From JADJEI01 sp035328465 (lineage in GTDB: Bacteria > Bacteroidota > Ignavibacteria > Ignavibacteriales > Ignavibacteriaceae), in contig DAOLIQ010000001.1 in NCBI GenBank assembly GCA_035328465.1, positions 23,164 to 87,163 on the forward strand: DNA of 64,000 bases, given 5' to 3'. Position numbers and translations under genes: made by a program. Shown in pieces: positions 44,139 to 53,035 of this stretch (position 1 is the first letter of the stretch; each line of letters begins with the position of its first letter). The notes beneath the pieces are model-generated. The model searched no databases. It was not told the DNA's origin and was given only the letters and a program-made list of their open reading frames with translations.

Positions 44139-45236
44139 ATGTTAGGACTTCGATTCACTCAATTTATTAAAAAACTTTCAAAGGATAATTCTTTTGAAAA
44201 CCTTTTCAAATTATTTCTTCAACTCCTTACAGTAACTTCAGGTGATGTAAGTGAAGCATTAAACTGGCTAAATGAGCTCGATAGAAAATACAAACTTACA
44301 GATGACACATATGGAATTGGTAATTTCATTGATGATTTAAAAGAGAGGAATTATATCAAAGAAGATCCCAACACAGGGTTGAGTATTCCCACTGCTAAAA
44401 CCGAAAGATCAATTCGAACTCAATCACTTGAAGAAATTTTTGGTAAACTTCGTAAAAGTCGCATCGGCAATCATAAAACTTTTTTGCCCGGTATTGGTGA
44501 TGAATCTACTTCCGAAAAGCGAAGCTATCTTTTTGGAGATAGCATTGAACAAATTGATATGACTGATTCTATCAGGAATGCTCAAATAAACCATGGCGTT
44601 GAAGATTTCAAATTAACAGAAGATGATCTTGAAGTGGAAGAAAAGGATATTAAATCCATTACATCAACCGTACTGCTAATTGATATTTCTCACTCTATGA
44701 TTTTATATGGTGAAGATAGAATTACACCAGCAAAGAAAGTCGCAATGGCTTTAGCTGAATTAATTACTGTTAAATATCCAAAGGACACTATGGATTTAGT
44801 CGTCTTCGGTGATGATGCGTGGACGATCGAAATCAAGGATTTACCTTATTTACAGGTCGGGCCATATCATACAAATACAGTTGCCGGATTAGATCTTGCA
44901 GTTGATATTCTTCGCAGAAGAAAAACTTCGAATAAACAAATTTTTATGATTACAGATGGTAAACCGACTTGCTTAAAGGTTGGGGCAAAATATTATAAAA
45001 ACAGCTTCGGACTTGATAGGATAATAGTAAATAAAAGCCTTGACGCTGCAGCAAAATGCAGGCGGCTCGGTATTTCAATTACTACTTTTATGATTGCAAA
45101 TGACCCCTACCTCCAGGAATTCGTCAGGGAGTTCACTAAGACTAACAATGGCAGAGCTTTTTACAGCAGTTTGACTGGATTAGGCGAATATATTTTCGAA
45201 GACTATATTCGCAACAGAAGAAAACGAGTAAGATAA
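44139..45236 (+). CDS. VWA-domain protein (partner of MoxR/ChlI-like AAA ATPase)
   Basis: A 365-residue cytoplasmic protein. The N-terminal 170 residues are charged and helical without a recognised domain. The VWA domain (about 175-355) has the MIDAS motif DISHS (182-186), a TVAGLDL threonine segment and an MITDGKPT acidic loop, so metal-dependent ligand binding seems intact. It has no signal peptide or membrane helix. The AAA gene follows at 19 bases. By analogy with MoxR-VWA and chelatase I-D pairs, the two probably form a chaperone-like complex; the client is unknown. Confidence 0.88.
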   Translation: MLGLRFTQFIKKLSKDNSFENLFKLFLQLLTVTSGDVSEALNWLNELDRKYKLTDDTYGIGNFIDDLKERNYIKEDPNTGLSIPTAKTERSIRTQSLEEIFGKLRKSRIGNHKTFLPGIGDESTSEKRSYLFGDSIEQIDMTDSIRNAQINHGVEDFKLTEDDLEVEEKDIKSITSTVLLIDISHSMILYGEDRITPAKKVAMALAELITVKYPKDTMDLVVFGDDAWTIEIKDLPYLQVGPYHTNTVAGLDLAVDILRRRKTSNKQIFMITDGKPTCLKVGAKYYKNSFGLDRIIVNKSLDAAAKCRRLGISITTFMIANDPYLQEFVREFTKTNNGRAFYSSLTGLGEYIFEDYIRNRRKRVR

Positions 45237-45255
45237 TTTAAATTCAGGAATAGAA

Positions 45256-46755
45256 ATGGATATAAATAGAATTTCAACACTAGGTGATTTATGTGCAGCC
45301 AATTATAAATCAAAATCAATAAAACAAGAATTACGAGAAAATTTAATTCGTTCATTAAAAGAAAGAACAAACCCTCTTGATGGAATAATTGGATATGATG
45401 AAACTGTTATTCCGGATTTACAAACGGCAATTTTATCAAGACACAATATCATCTTATTGGGACTAAGAGGGCAAGCAAAAACTAAAATAGCAAGGCTTCT
45501 AATTAATTTATTAGATGAATACATCCCCATTGTAAGCGGCTCTGAGCTAAATGATGATCCACTCAAGCCGATTTCAAAGTTTGCCAAGGATTTAATTGCA
45601 GCTAATGGGATGGATACGCCTATTTCTTGGCTTCATAGAACTGAAAGGTACTCCGAGAAACTTGCAACGCCTGATGTTTCAGTTGCAGATTTGATCGGCG
45701 ATACTGATCCGATAAAAGCAGCAACATTAAAACTACCTTACTCTGATGAACGAGTGATCCATTTTGGTTTAATACCGCGATCACATAGATGTATTTTTGT
45801 GATGAATGAATTACCGGATTTACAGGCAAGAATTCAAGTTGCACTTTTTAATATTCTACAAGAAAATGATATTCAGATTCGTGGTTTTAAAATTCGATTG
45901 CCGCTTGATGTTCAATTTGTATTTACAGCAAATCCCGAGGATTATACAAATCGAGGTTCAATCGTCACACCCTTGAAGGATAGGATCGAAAGCCAAATCC
46001 TTACGCATTATCCAAAATTAATTGCCGACTCTATGAAGATAACTGAACAGGAAGCCAGATTGACTTCAGACCAAATTCAAAAAGTTATTGTACCGGATTT
46101 AATTAAGGAATTGATTGAGCAAATTTCATTTGAAGCTCGTGGAAGCGAATATATTGATCCTAAAAGCGGCGTCTCAGCACGATTGACAATTTCAGCTTTT
46201 GAAAATCTTGTTAGCACTGTTGAGCGAAGAGTAATCATAAACAATGCGTCGCAATCTGTTGCAAGAGTAACGGATATCTACGGAGTAATACCGGCGATAA
46301 CAGGGAAAGTGGAATTGGTCTATGAAGGTGAGCAAGAAGGTGCAAGCAAAGTAGCAAACATTTTAATCAGCAAATCTATAAAGAGTGTTTTTGAAAATTA
46401 TTACCCATCACCCGAAAAATTAAAAAAACAAACTGATAAAAATATTTATCAGCCCATCATCAGTTGGTTTAGCAAAGGAAATACTATTGATCTTTTAACA
46501 CTTCACTCTGATGAGGAATATAGAAACACCCTGATAAAAATCCCAGGACTTGATTCGGTTGTTGAAAATATAATCAAACCCAAAGATGAAAAGATAAAAC
46601 TATTGATGATGGAGTTTATCCTTTATGGGTTATCTGAGTTTTCTCAGTTGAGCAAATTTAAATTGGAGAATGGAGTTAATTTTAAGGATATGTTAAGCAC
46701 TATTTTTACTATGAACAAAGAAGAAGATGAATTTGGGAACGAACAATTTGGGTAA
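45256..46755 (+). CDS. AAA+ ATPase of MoxR/magnesium-chelatase subunit I type
   Basis: A 499-residue ATPase. Walker A reads GLRGQAKTK (about 72-80), with Ala at the usual third glycine, and the Walker B position reads IFVMNELPDL, with Asn in place of the Asp. Sensor/arginine region: TANPEDYTNRGSIVTPLKDRIESQI. The length exceeds core MoxR (about 320), with a C-terminal extension of about 150 residues. Databases often call such proteins magnesium chelatase, but no tetrapyrrole gene is near, so that role is unlikely. It pairs with the VWA gene upstream and ends at a strong bidirectional terminator. Confidence 0.87.
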   Translation: MDINRISTLGDLCAANYKSKSIKQELRENLIRSLKERTNPLDGIIGYDETVIPDLQTAILSRHNIILLGLRGQAKTKIARLLINLLDEYIPIVSGSELNDDPLKPISKFAKDLIAANGMDTPISWLHRTERYSEKLATPDVSVADLIGDTDPIKAATLKLPYSDERVIHFGLIPRSHRCIFVMNELPDLQARIQVALFNILQENDIQIRGFKIRLPLDVQFVFTANPEDYTNRGSIVTPLKDRIESQILTHYPKLIADSMKITEQEARLTSDQIQKVIVPDLIKELIEQISFEARGSEYIDPKSGVSARLTISAFENLVSTVERRVIINNASQSVARVTDIYGVIPAITGKVELVYEGEQEGASKVANILISKSIKSVFENYYPSPEKLKKQTDKNIYQPIISWFSKGNTIDLLTLHSDEEYRNTLIKIPGLDSVVENIIKPKDEKIKLLMMEFILYGLSEFSQLSKFKLENGVNFKDMLSTIFTMNKEEDEFGNEQFG

Positions 46756-46784
46756 AAAAAATGCCGGACTAAAAGCCCGGCATT
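46753..46784. terminator. Bidirectional intrinsic terminator between convergent genes
   Basis: ATGCCGG (46761-46767) pairs with CCGGCAT (46777-46783) around a nine-base loop. On the minus strand seven or eight T follow the stem, a strong terminator for the T9SS-cargo gene. On the plus strand TAAATTTTAA follows, a weaker one for the AAA gene, whose stop codon forms the edge of the structure. Confidence 0.88.
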
Positions 46785-46804
46785 AAATTTTAATATGATT
46801 AAAA

Positions 46805-49723
46805 TTATTTTAGTAATACCATCTTTCTAAGCTGCGTAAATTGTTGACCATTTATCCCATCAGCTTTTAATTCATAAAAATAAATTCCGCTGCTAAGATT
46901 ATTGCCGCTATTATCTTTCGAATTCCAAACAAAACTGTGATAACCGGCTTTTTGTTCTGAATCATTCACAAAGCTTACAACTTCACCGAGTAAATTATAT
47001 ATTACAATTCTAACTCTCGCATCAGTAGGAAGTGCATACTCTATTGTGGTTGATGGATTGAAAGGGTTAGGATAATTCTGATTCAAAGAAAATTCTTCTG
47101 GCAATGAAGATTTTGGATTATCATTAATATCAGAAGGAATTCCCGGCAAGAAAGAAAGTCCGTTTATATTTTTGTATCCGGTGAAGCCTACTGATTCCGC
47201 ATTCAAAGTGGTCAAATCGAAACGAATCAATTCATTGATTGCACCACTCAAACCTGTGCTAATATACATAACAGTAGTACCATCGAATGCCATCGCATTG
47301 TAAGTTTTGCTATTAAAACCTGTTCTGCCAATCAACAATGTATCTCCTGTCAAAGGATTGATCTCATAGATTTTATCTTTAGGCTGACCAAAAGCATTCG
47401 GCTGACAAGCATACATTTTATTTGTTTTATGATCAATGGTAATGTTGTTTATACCGATGTGTGCATCGGATTGAACTGTGAATATCTGATTTTCAAGATC
47501 AATAAAATAAATCAACCCTGCGCCGGACGCTCCGTATAAGGTGCCTAAAGTATCAAATGCTATCCCCTCTAATCCACTTATCGGCAAAGACAACAATTCA
47601 AAAGCTCCGCCATGTGCAGCGTCGATTCTATAGAATATAGTATTAACTTCATCTGAACTTATTCCATATAAATTTTTTGTTACCGGATTAAGAGCAACAC
47701 TTGTAAGATTATCCTCGAATGAAAGGCCAATAAGAGAGCTTGTAGCATTTGAAGTATCAATCGCAACGAGCCTGCCATCATTTGAGGCACCGGAATAGCC
47801 ATAAAGAATGTTATCTAAAACAGAATTAATAGTGAAGCCTCTTGCAGATAAATCGAATCCAGTGAACACAGGATCATTCGAAGTAATGGGATAGTTTATT
47901 TGGAACAAACCAGTGTCAGTTGGAGCAAATACAAAATCAATCTGCAAGCTGTCATAAGAGTTCAGAGTAACCGGAAAAGTTATTGTTGAAGTCATCAAAT
48001 ATTGATTAAAACTGGACGGTATGTCAGTTATGATCATTGGATCTGCCCCGATATTTCTAAGTTTTACCGAGTAGGTAGGACTTTGAAAACCAACCTCAAT
48101 GGTTTTTAAATCAATTGAAGGTGTTTCCGAATAGGCATGAACCCCAGGATAAGGAACCATCCTAACTTCACCAATCCACGTTCCCCAGGTGTTCGTTGCT
48201 GCGGCGTACTCTGATAACATCCAAACATTGTATTCATTTGATGGATCAAGAAAGACACCAAGGTAATCACCCCAACGATTTCGACCAGATCCATAATCAA
48301 CTACATAATTGCCTTTGCCTTCCTGTAATACTCTGCTTCCTTCTAATGTACCAGGAGGATCAGTTGCAAGTTTTGTCGTGAAATATGAGCCAATGTATTC
48401 CGTATCTGCAGATCGACTGTAGGTCATTGCCATGTTATGATCTTTATCAACAGTGATAGCAGGATAAATATAATAATATCCTTCTGCACCAAGTGCTCCA
48501 TTATCAACAAGAAGATTTGAGTTCACATCTATTTGATAATATTGAATAGAAGAATTTGTTGTAAAATTTGGATTTCGGATAGAATGAATCGCATAAAGAA
48601 TGCCGTCTCGAAATACTGGTTGTGTCCTGACTCTTGCTCCGCCACTTTCGATAAGAATTGTACTTCCACCCAATTGGTTAGCTAATGGAGTTTGTGTATA
48701 TGAAGGAACTGCAATATTAACTCCTGTCAAAACAGGTGAGCCAATCGGGTCACTAATTTTATAAAGAGACACAGTATTGCCTCCGGAAAAAGAAGCATAA
48801 AGTAAATAGTACTCACTGCTTATAGTGTACATATGACAAGGTTCAATTACATCAACCCTTGTACTGCCACCAGGGTTTGTGATATCCCAAAAATCTGTCC
48901 ACGAAACAGCCCCTCCATTTGCATTATACAATTCTGTCTTATTGATAATTCTGATTTTATTATACTGATAAACACCACCACCAAATGTAAACGCCCTTGA
49001 GTTAATGTAAATAGCTTTATCATCAAAGCCTATTTGTGGGTAATCACCCCAATTAGGTACCGGAGTACTTCCGTTCTGATCTGCAGGAATAGCATAATTA
49101 TACCAGAAGCCATTTGGATCATCATCATCCGAAACCGAAATTAAAAAGTATGCAGATTGAGCGGCATCATTTTGATTATCATACAAAATAACCCATCTCC
49201 CAGAAAAATGGTCATAAATAACTTGCGGATCAAAAGCCCCAGGATTTGGAAGCACAGAATTATACCAGGAATCAGCATTAATATTGTTGATTTCATTTCC
49301 CTCTTTATCAAAGATGGTGAACTCACTATTTACACAAGCTATGATATGATTCGGACCAGCAGCAATAATTGGATCCGGGGGGATAGAATTTGTCATTGGT
49401 ATACCTGCGAAACTATGGAGCAATAATGTCTGGCTTCCCCCTTCCAAAGGGTTATTAGATACTGATTTATCCTCAACATAGTTCATTTTTGGCAAGTCGT
49501 AACCATAATCTAAAAAATATGGTTCTTCGATCGGTTCTATAATATTTTTTGGACCACTAATTTTTTCTTCGCCTGTTCTAATGGGAGCTGAAAAGTCATC
49601 AGTCGTAACCAGAACACCGCCGGTAATACTGCCGACAGCGGGGCCCTGATAACTTTGGGCTAAGACTGACAACGATGCCACACTAATAATTAAACAAAAT
49701 ATTAGAGTAACTTTTTGTTTCAT
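46805..49723 (-). CDS. Secreted multi-domain protein with type IX secretion (Por) C-terminal sorting domain
   Basis: From the ATG at 49723 it has 972 residues; a GTG one codon upstream is too close to the GAGGT site. A signal peptide ends near SVLAQS. The long middle is beta-rich with repeated Asp/Asn/Gly motifs typical of surface propeller or choice-of-anchor domains (for example VDYGSGRNRWGDYLGVFLD). The last 85 residues are a classic T9SS type A domain: SLNQNYPNPFNPSTTIEYAL, then VVIYNLLGEVV-like strand, GxHxFVW, SSGIYFYEL and a terminal basic RKMVLLK. It is exported through the T9SS and probably anchored outside. Function unknown. Its promoter and terminator are both visible. Confidence 0.9.
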   Translation of the reverse strand: MKQKVTLIFCLIISVASLSVLAQSYQGPAVGSITGGVLVTTDDFSAPIRTGEEKISGPKNIIEPIEEPYFLDYGYDLPKMNYVEDKSVSNNPLEGGSQTLLLHSFAGIPMTNSIPPDPIIAAGPNHIIACVNSEFTIFDKEGNEINNINADSWYNSVLPNPGAFDPQVIYDHFSGRWVILYDNQNDAAQSAYFLISVSDDDDPNGFWYNYAIPADQNGSTPVPNWGDYPQIGFDDKAIYINSRAFTFGGGVYQYNKIRIINKTELYNANGGAVSWTDFWDITNPGGSTRVDVIEPCHMYTISSEYYLLYASFSGGNTVSLYKISDPIGSPVLTGVNIAVPSYTQTPLANQLGGSTILIESGGARVRTQPVFRDGILYAIHSIRNPNFTTNSSIQYYQIDVNSNLLVDNGALGAEGYYYIYPAITVDKDHNMAMTYSRSADTEYIGSYFTTKLATDPPGTLEGSRVLQEGKGNYVVDYGSGRNRWGDYLGVFLDPSNEYNVWMLSEYAAATNTWGTWIGEVRMVPYPGVHAYSETPSIDLKTIEVGFQSPTYSVKLRNIGADPMIITDIPSSFNQYLMTSTITFPVTLNSYDSLQIDFVFAPTDTGLFQINYPITSNDPVFTGFDLSARGFTINSVLDNILYGYSGASNDGRLVAIDTSNATSSLIGLSFEDNLTSVALNPVTKNLYGISSDEVNTIFYRIDAAHGGAFELLSLPISGLEGIAFDTLGTLYGASGAGLIYFIDLENQIFTVQSDAHIGINNITIDHKTNKMYACQPNAFGQPKDKIYEINPLTGDTLLIGRTGFNSKTYNAMAFDGTTVMYISTGLSGAINELIRFDLTTLNAESVGFTGYKNINGLSFLPGIPSDINDNPKSSLPEEFSLNQNYPNPFNPSTTIEYALPTDARVRIVIYNLLGEVVSFVNDSEQKAGYHSFVWNSKDNSGNNLSSGIYFYELKADGINGQQFTQLRKMVLLK

Positions 49724-49790
49724 CACTTACCTCTTTATTATTTAGGAAAACATAAATTATTTTAAAAATTAACTACAAGATTTAATGTTG

Positions 49791-49819
49791 AAATTACACC
49801 CAGCAAGATATAAAATCAA
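49791..49819 (-). promoter_or_regulatory. Candidate sigma70-type promoter for the T9SS-cargo gene
   Basis: Minus strand TTGATT (49814-49819), 17-base spacer, TAATTT (49791-49796), with a start near 49784 and a leader of about 60 bases ending in GAGGTAAG before the ATG. The 142-base gap holds nothing else recognisable. Confidence 0.5.
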
Positions 49820-49869
49820 GTTATTTCCCAATCATCAGCCAAGATACTTTAACAAAAAAAAAATAAAAA

Positions 49870-51198
49870 TTATTTCTTGTAAGTCTCAAGAATATATTTT
49901 GCAACAGCTTCTGCTTCGTTAGGTTTAAGCCCGGGGTTTGGCATTGGAGGATAAGCTGCATTTACTTTAACAGGATTTTTAATAAATGCAACAAGTTGGG
50001 CTAACTTGCCCTCGTATTTTGGCAATGTTTCTTTATAAGGAGGCCCAACTAATTTCACATCAAACTTATGACAGGCAGAACACCTCGTATTAAAAATATC
50101 CTGTCCGCTGACTGCTACAATTCCTGTTTCTCCCTTCAAATCTGCGAGATACTTATCATATTGAGAAGCTAAAATTAATGAATGAGTTTTAGTGGCATTG
50201 GCCATTACCAATTGATCTTTTATTATTAAAGAAAGCAAAGCAAAGAGAAGGGAATAAAAGACAACTCCTGCTGCATTCAGAACTGTCCCTTTATTTAGGG
50301 AATATATTGAATGATAGGAGATAAAAATCAGCAACAAACTGATAATGGAGAACCCAAAAATTGAACCAGATAAAAGTTCTGACGGAATATTTATTAGTGT
50401 AAGTAAAATAAATAATGGCAGAGAGATAGATGACCACAAGGTAACTTTATATGTATGCTCTTTGACAAAATTCTTAATTTCATTTGAATATTTTTTATTT
50501 CCACCCTCCCAATAGAAGAAAGAAAACGAAAGCGTTGAGCCTGCGAATGCTAGTGCGAAAAAGATAAAAAGAAACAGTCTGATAATAACCGGAAATGAGA
50601 ATAATCCGCTAACGAATGTAAACTTGATAGTATCTACATTGTTTGCTTGAGTTAATCCTGCTATAAAAAACCACATGGAAAAAAATAAAAAGATTAATCC
50701 ATTTCGACCCGTTTTTGAAGCGAGTTTGATTGCACTTGATTTTAATTGTAAAAAATCTTCCTGTTCAAATTCATTGGGTGATTGATGAACAGGTTCAAAT
50801 ATCTGACTAAAATTAAAAGAATAACGGTAAGTATAAATCAAAATAATTGCCGGTAGTAAGAACAAAAAAGAGACCAGCAGATAGATTAGTACAGAATCTC
50901 CCGACTGAGTCAACAACTGTGCGTACATTAGAATTATTGCTATTAATGGGACTATGCCTAAAATTACTCCTATGCTTTTATTAATTGTACTTGTATTGAT
51001 AAATTCCTTTGAGAGTATTTCATAATTTCTATCACTCCCCTTCTCATATTTTCGCTTAAAGAAAATTGAAAACAGAGTTCCGCCAAAAATTAATGAAATA
51101 AACGGGATAAAAAGAAATTGTACCAACAATAGCATATAATGAAGCAGTTCAATATGCTCTGCTGATTGAGGTAAAACAAATTTATCTAGAAATGTCAT
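49870..51198 (-). CDS. Polytopic membrane protein with C-terminal cytochrome c domain
   Basis: A 442-residue protein. About nine hydrophobic segments span residues 20-340, followed by a cytochrome c domain: haem site CSACH (373-377) and axial Met at 419 in YPPMPNP. The membrane part has no signature I recognise, with a conserved-looking YRYSFNFSQIFEPVHQSPNEF loop near 124-144. It is the last gene of the respiratory cluster, 15 bases after haem O synthase, and so probably passes electrons to the oxidase or anchors a cytochrome in the complex. That role is inference. Confidence 0.85.
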   Translation of the reverse strand: MTFLDKFVLPQSAEHIELLHYMLLLVQFLFIPFISLIFGGTLFSIFFKRKYEKGSDRNYEILSKEFINTSTINKSIGVILGIVPLIAIILMYAQLLTQSGDSVLIYLLVSFLFLLPAIILIYTYRYSFNFSQIFEPVHQSPNEFEQEDFLQLKSSAIKLASKTGRNGLIFLFFSMWFFIAGLTQANNVDTIKFTFVSGLFSFPVIIRLFLFIFFALAFAGSTLSFSFFYWEGGNKKYSNEIKNFVKEHTYKVTLWSSISLPLFILLTLINIPSELLSGSIFGFSIISLLLIFISYHSIYSLNKGTVLNAAGVVFYSLLFALLSLIIKDQLVMANATKTHSLILASQYDKYLADLKGETGIVAVSGQDIFNTRCSACHKFDVKLVGPPYKETLPKYEGKLAQLVAFIKNPVKVNAAYPPMPNPGLKPNEAEAVAKYILETYKK

Positions 51199-51213
51199 CT
51201 AACCACTACCTGT

Positions 51214-52083
51214 TTAAATGTTTGAAAGAAGTTTATCTAAAGAAATAAGTACAATTACAATTAAAGCAAAAATATTTATTTGTCTGAAAGCCGGAATAAC
51301 TTCTAATCGATTCCCTGTGGCTGTTATTAATTTGACGGCTCTAATGGTCAACCAGATCCCAGCGGCTAAAAGCAACAGATTTATAAAAGTAAATTGAGTA
51401 AGTCCGTACAGAGGGATTATAATCGCTGATACTGCTGTGGCAGCTATCCAAACGAATGTGATTCTGCTTAACTGCGCCTGATTAAATATTTTTGTCAATG
51501 TCGGGAATCCAGCATTTTCATATTCTTTATTAAGCATTAAAAGCAGGAGCCAGAAATGCGGAATTTGCCAGATGAAAAAGAAAAATGCTATCATTAAAAT
51601 TGCAGGATCAAAAATATAACCACCCGATGCAACCCAGCCAATCATGGGGGGAATAGCTCCGACCAATGATCCTGGGATAATTGCAAGTGCCGTTTTCTTT
51701 TTTAATGGAGTGTAAATAGCATTATACCAAAGTAAATTTAGCAACCCAAGCAGGAGTGTAATCCAACCGGAAAAGAAAAATAATAGACTTGAGCCAATCA
51801 AAAATAAAATTGTAAAAATCAAAACTGCTCCGGCTGCGGAAATTCTGCCTGAAGGAATCGGACGCTGTTTTGTCCTTTCCATTATTGCGTCGGTAGTTCG
51901 CTCCTGAATGTGATTTAATACAGCCGAACTGCATGCTAAAAATAATATCCCTAAAGCTGGAGTGATCAGCAAAGTATTTATACTACCTGTGTTGCTTACA
52001 AACCCGAACACAGCTGTAATCGTTACAAAAAAAGTTATTCTAAACTTCGTTAACTCTAATAATATTTCAATTTTATTTTTCAA
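51214..52083 (-). CDS. ctaB: Protohaem IX farnesyltransferase (haem O synthase)
   Basis: A 289-residue UbiA-family prenyltransferase in the inner membrane that farnesylates haem B to haem O for the oxidase. The first conserved loop appears as NHIQERTTDAIMERTKQRP (about 57-75) with the second aspartate/basic motif later (near 190). Nine helices are predicted, typical for CtaB/CyoE. The start is TTG at 52083. It sits directly after the subunit II gene (five bases), as often in cox operons. The haem A synthase gene ctaA is not seen, so haem O or A use is undecided. Confidence 0.95.
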   Translation of the reverse strand: MKNKIEILLELTKFRITFFVTITAVFGFVSNTGSINTLLITPALGILFLACSSAVLNHIQERTTDAIMERTKQRPIPSGRISAAGAVLIFTILFLIGSSLLFFFSGWITLLLGLLNLLWYNAIYTPLKKKTALAIIPGSLVGAIPPMIGWVASGGYIFDPAILMIAFFFFIWQIPHFWLLLLMLNKEYENAGFPTLTKIFNQAQLSRITFVWIAATAVSAIIIPLYGLTQFTFINLLLLAAGIWLTIRAVKLITATGNRLEVIPAFRQINIFALIVIVLISLDKLLSNI

Positions 52084-52088
52084 ATTTA

Positions 52089-52721
52089 TTACTTGCTGGC
52101 CTTTGAAGAATTAACTTTATCTTTTAACCATAAGTCAAATTTAGCTTGAGGTAAAGCAATAACCTTATTATACATATAAGAATGATTTAATCCACAGTAT
52201 TCTGCACAGGCAATATCATAAACGCCTTCCTTCGCCTCAAACCAAACACTTCTTCTTAACGACCCTGGATAAACATCTTTCTTAATTCGAAATGCGGGGA
52301 CAAAAAATGCGTGATTAACATCCATGGAATGCAAATTAAGCAAAACAGGTTTATCAGAGGGCACATACAAAGTATCATATTGAACCCCTTCCTTGTAGGT
52401 AAAAGTCCATTTCCACATTTGCGCAGTGACATCAATTTGATATGCATTATCAGGCGGATAAGACATGTCCAAATAACCTGTCCACCCAAAATAAAACATC
52501 ACTAATACGAGAATTGTTGGGATTACAGTCCAGGTAATCTCAAGCCCCATGTTTCCATGAATGTTTGAAGGTCTTGGATTTTTTTTACGGCTATATTTAA
52601 TGACAAAATAAATCATCAATCCCGTGATAAGAACAAGAAAGAAAATTGATACAACAAGTGTTATTAAAAAAGCTGTGTCAACAGAATTTACAAAAGATGA
52701 TGCGCCTGATCCTTGATTCAT
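52089..52721 (-). CDS. ctaC: Cytochrome c oxidase subunit II (CuA), without fused cytochrome c
   Basis: A 210-residue subunit with two N-terminal helices (about 15-40 and 64-80) and a periplasmic cupredoxin domain. CuA ligands are all present: H137, C172, C176, H180 and M183 (CAEYCGLNHSYM), with the aromatic electron-entry motif MWKWTF (102-107). The protein stops about 27 residues after the CuA site; there is no C-terminal cytochrome c domain such as caa3 enzymes have. Electrons must therefore come from a separate cytochrome c, probably one of those encoded nearby. Genes on both sides are within six bases. Confidence 0.96.
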   Translation of the reverse strand: MNQGSGASSFVNSVDTAFLITLVVSIFFLVLITGLMIYFVIKYSRKKNPRPSNIHGNMGLEITWTVIPTILVLVMFYFGWTGYLDMSYPPDNAYQIDVTAQMWKWTFTYKEGVQYDTLYVPSDKPVLLNLHSMDVNHAFFVPAFRIKKDVYPGSLRRSVWFEAKEGVYDIACAEYCGLNHSYMYNKVIALPQAKFDLWLKDKVNSSKASK

Positions 52722-52726
52722 ATTAT

Positions 52727-53026
52727 TTACCTTGCAACAAAAGAATAATCTGAGAATAATAGAATAATTGAAATGAGCACAAAAAATATTGCAACGCCGA
52801 CAAAAATTCTAAATGCTTTTTCTTCACTTCGTAAGTGCATAAAAATTGTCAAGACCAAGTATGATTTTACTGAAGCTATTACTAAGGCAGTTGCTACGGT
52901 AAAGTTGCTCAAGTTTATCCCTGCAACTGCAACAGTTATTGCGGTTAGAGTCATTAAAGACATCCAAACCAAAACGTATATTCCATATCCGGGAGTGTGC
53001 TCTTCGTGTTTTTCGCTGTTATGCAT
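52727..53026 (-). CDS. ctaF: Cytochrome c oxidase subunit IV-like small subunit
   Basis: A 99-residue protein with three hydrophobic helices (about 13-35, 39-60, 70-95), the CtaF/CyoD-like (COX4 prokaryotic) architecture. The N-terminus is rich in His and Glu (HNSEKHEEHTPGY). The short central segment AIASVKSYLVLTIFMHLRSEEK-like, shown here in part as YLVLTIFMHLR, is the conserved signature. It stabilises the oxidase core. It lies between subunits III and II, nine and five bases away. Confidence 0.9.
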   Translation of the reverse strand: MHNSEKHEEHTPGYGIYVLVWMSLMTLTAITVAVAGINLSNFTVATALVIASVKSYLVLTIFMHLRSEEKAFRIFVGVAIFFVLISIILLFSDYSFVAR

Positions 53027-53035
53027 TTAATTACC

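Noticed and set aside
45256..46755. Calling the AAA protein a magnesium chelatase subunit
   Set aside because: No tetrapyrrole synthesis genes are near, and its VWA partner and altered Walker motifs fit the broader MoxR-VWA group.
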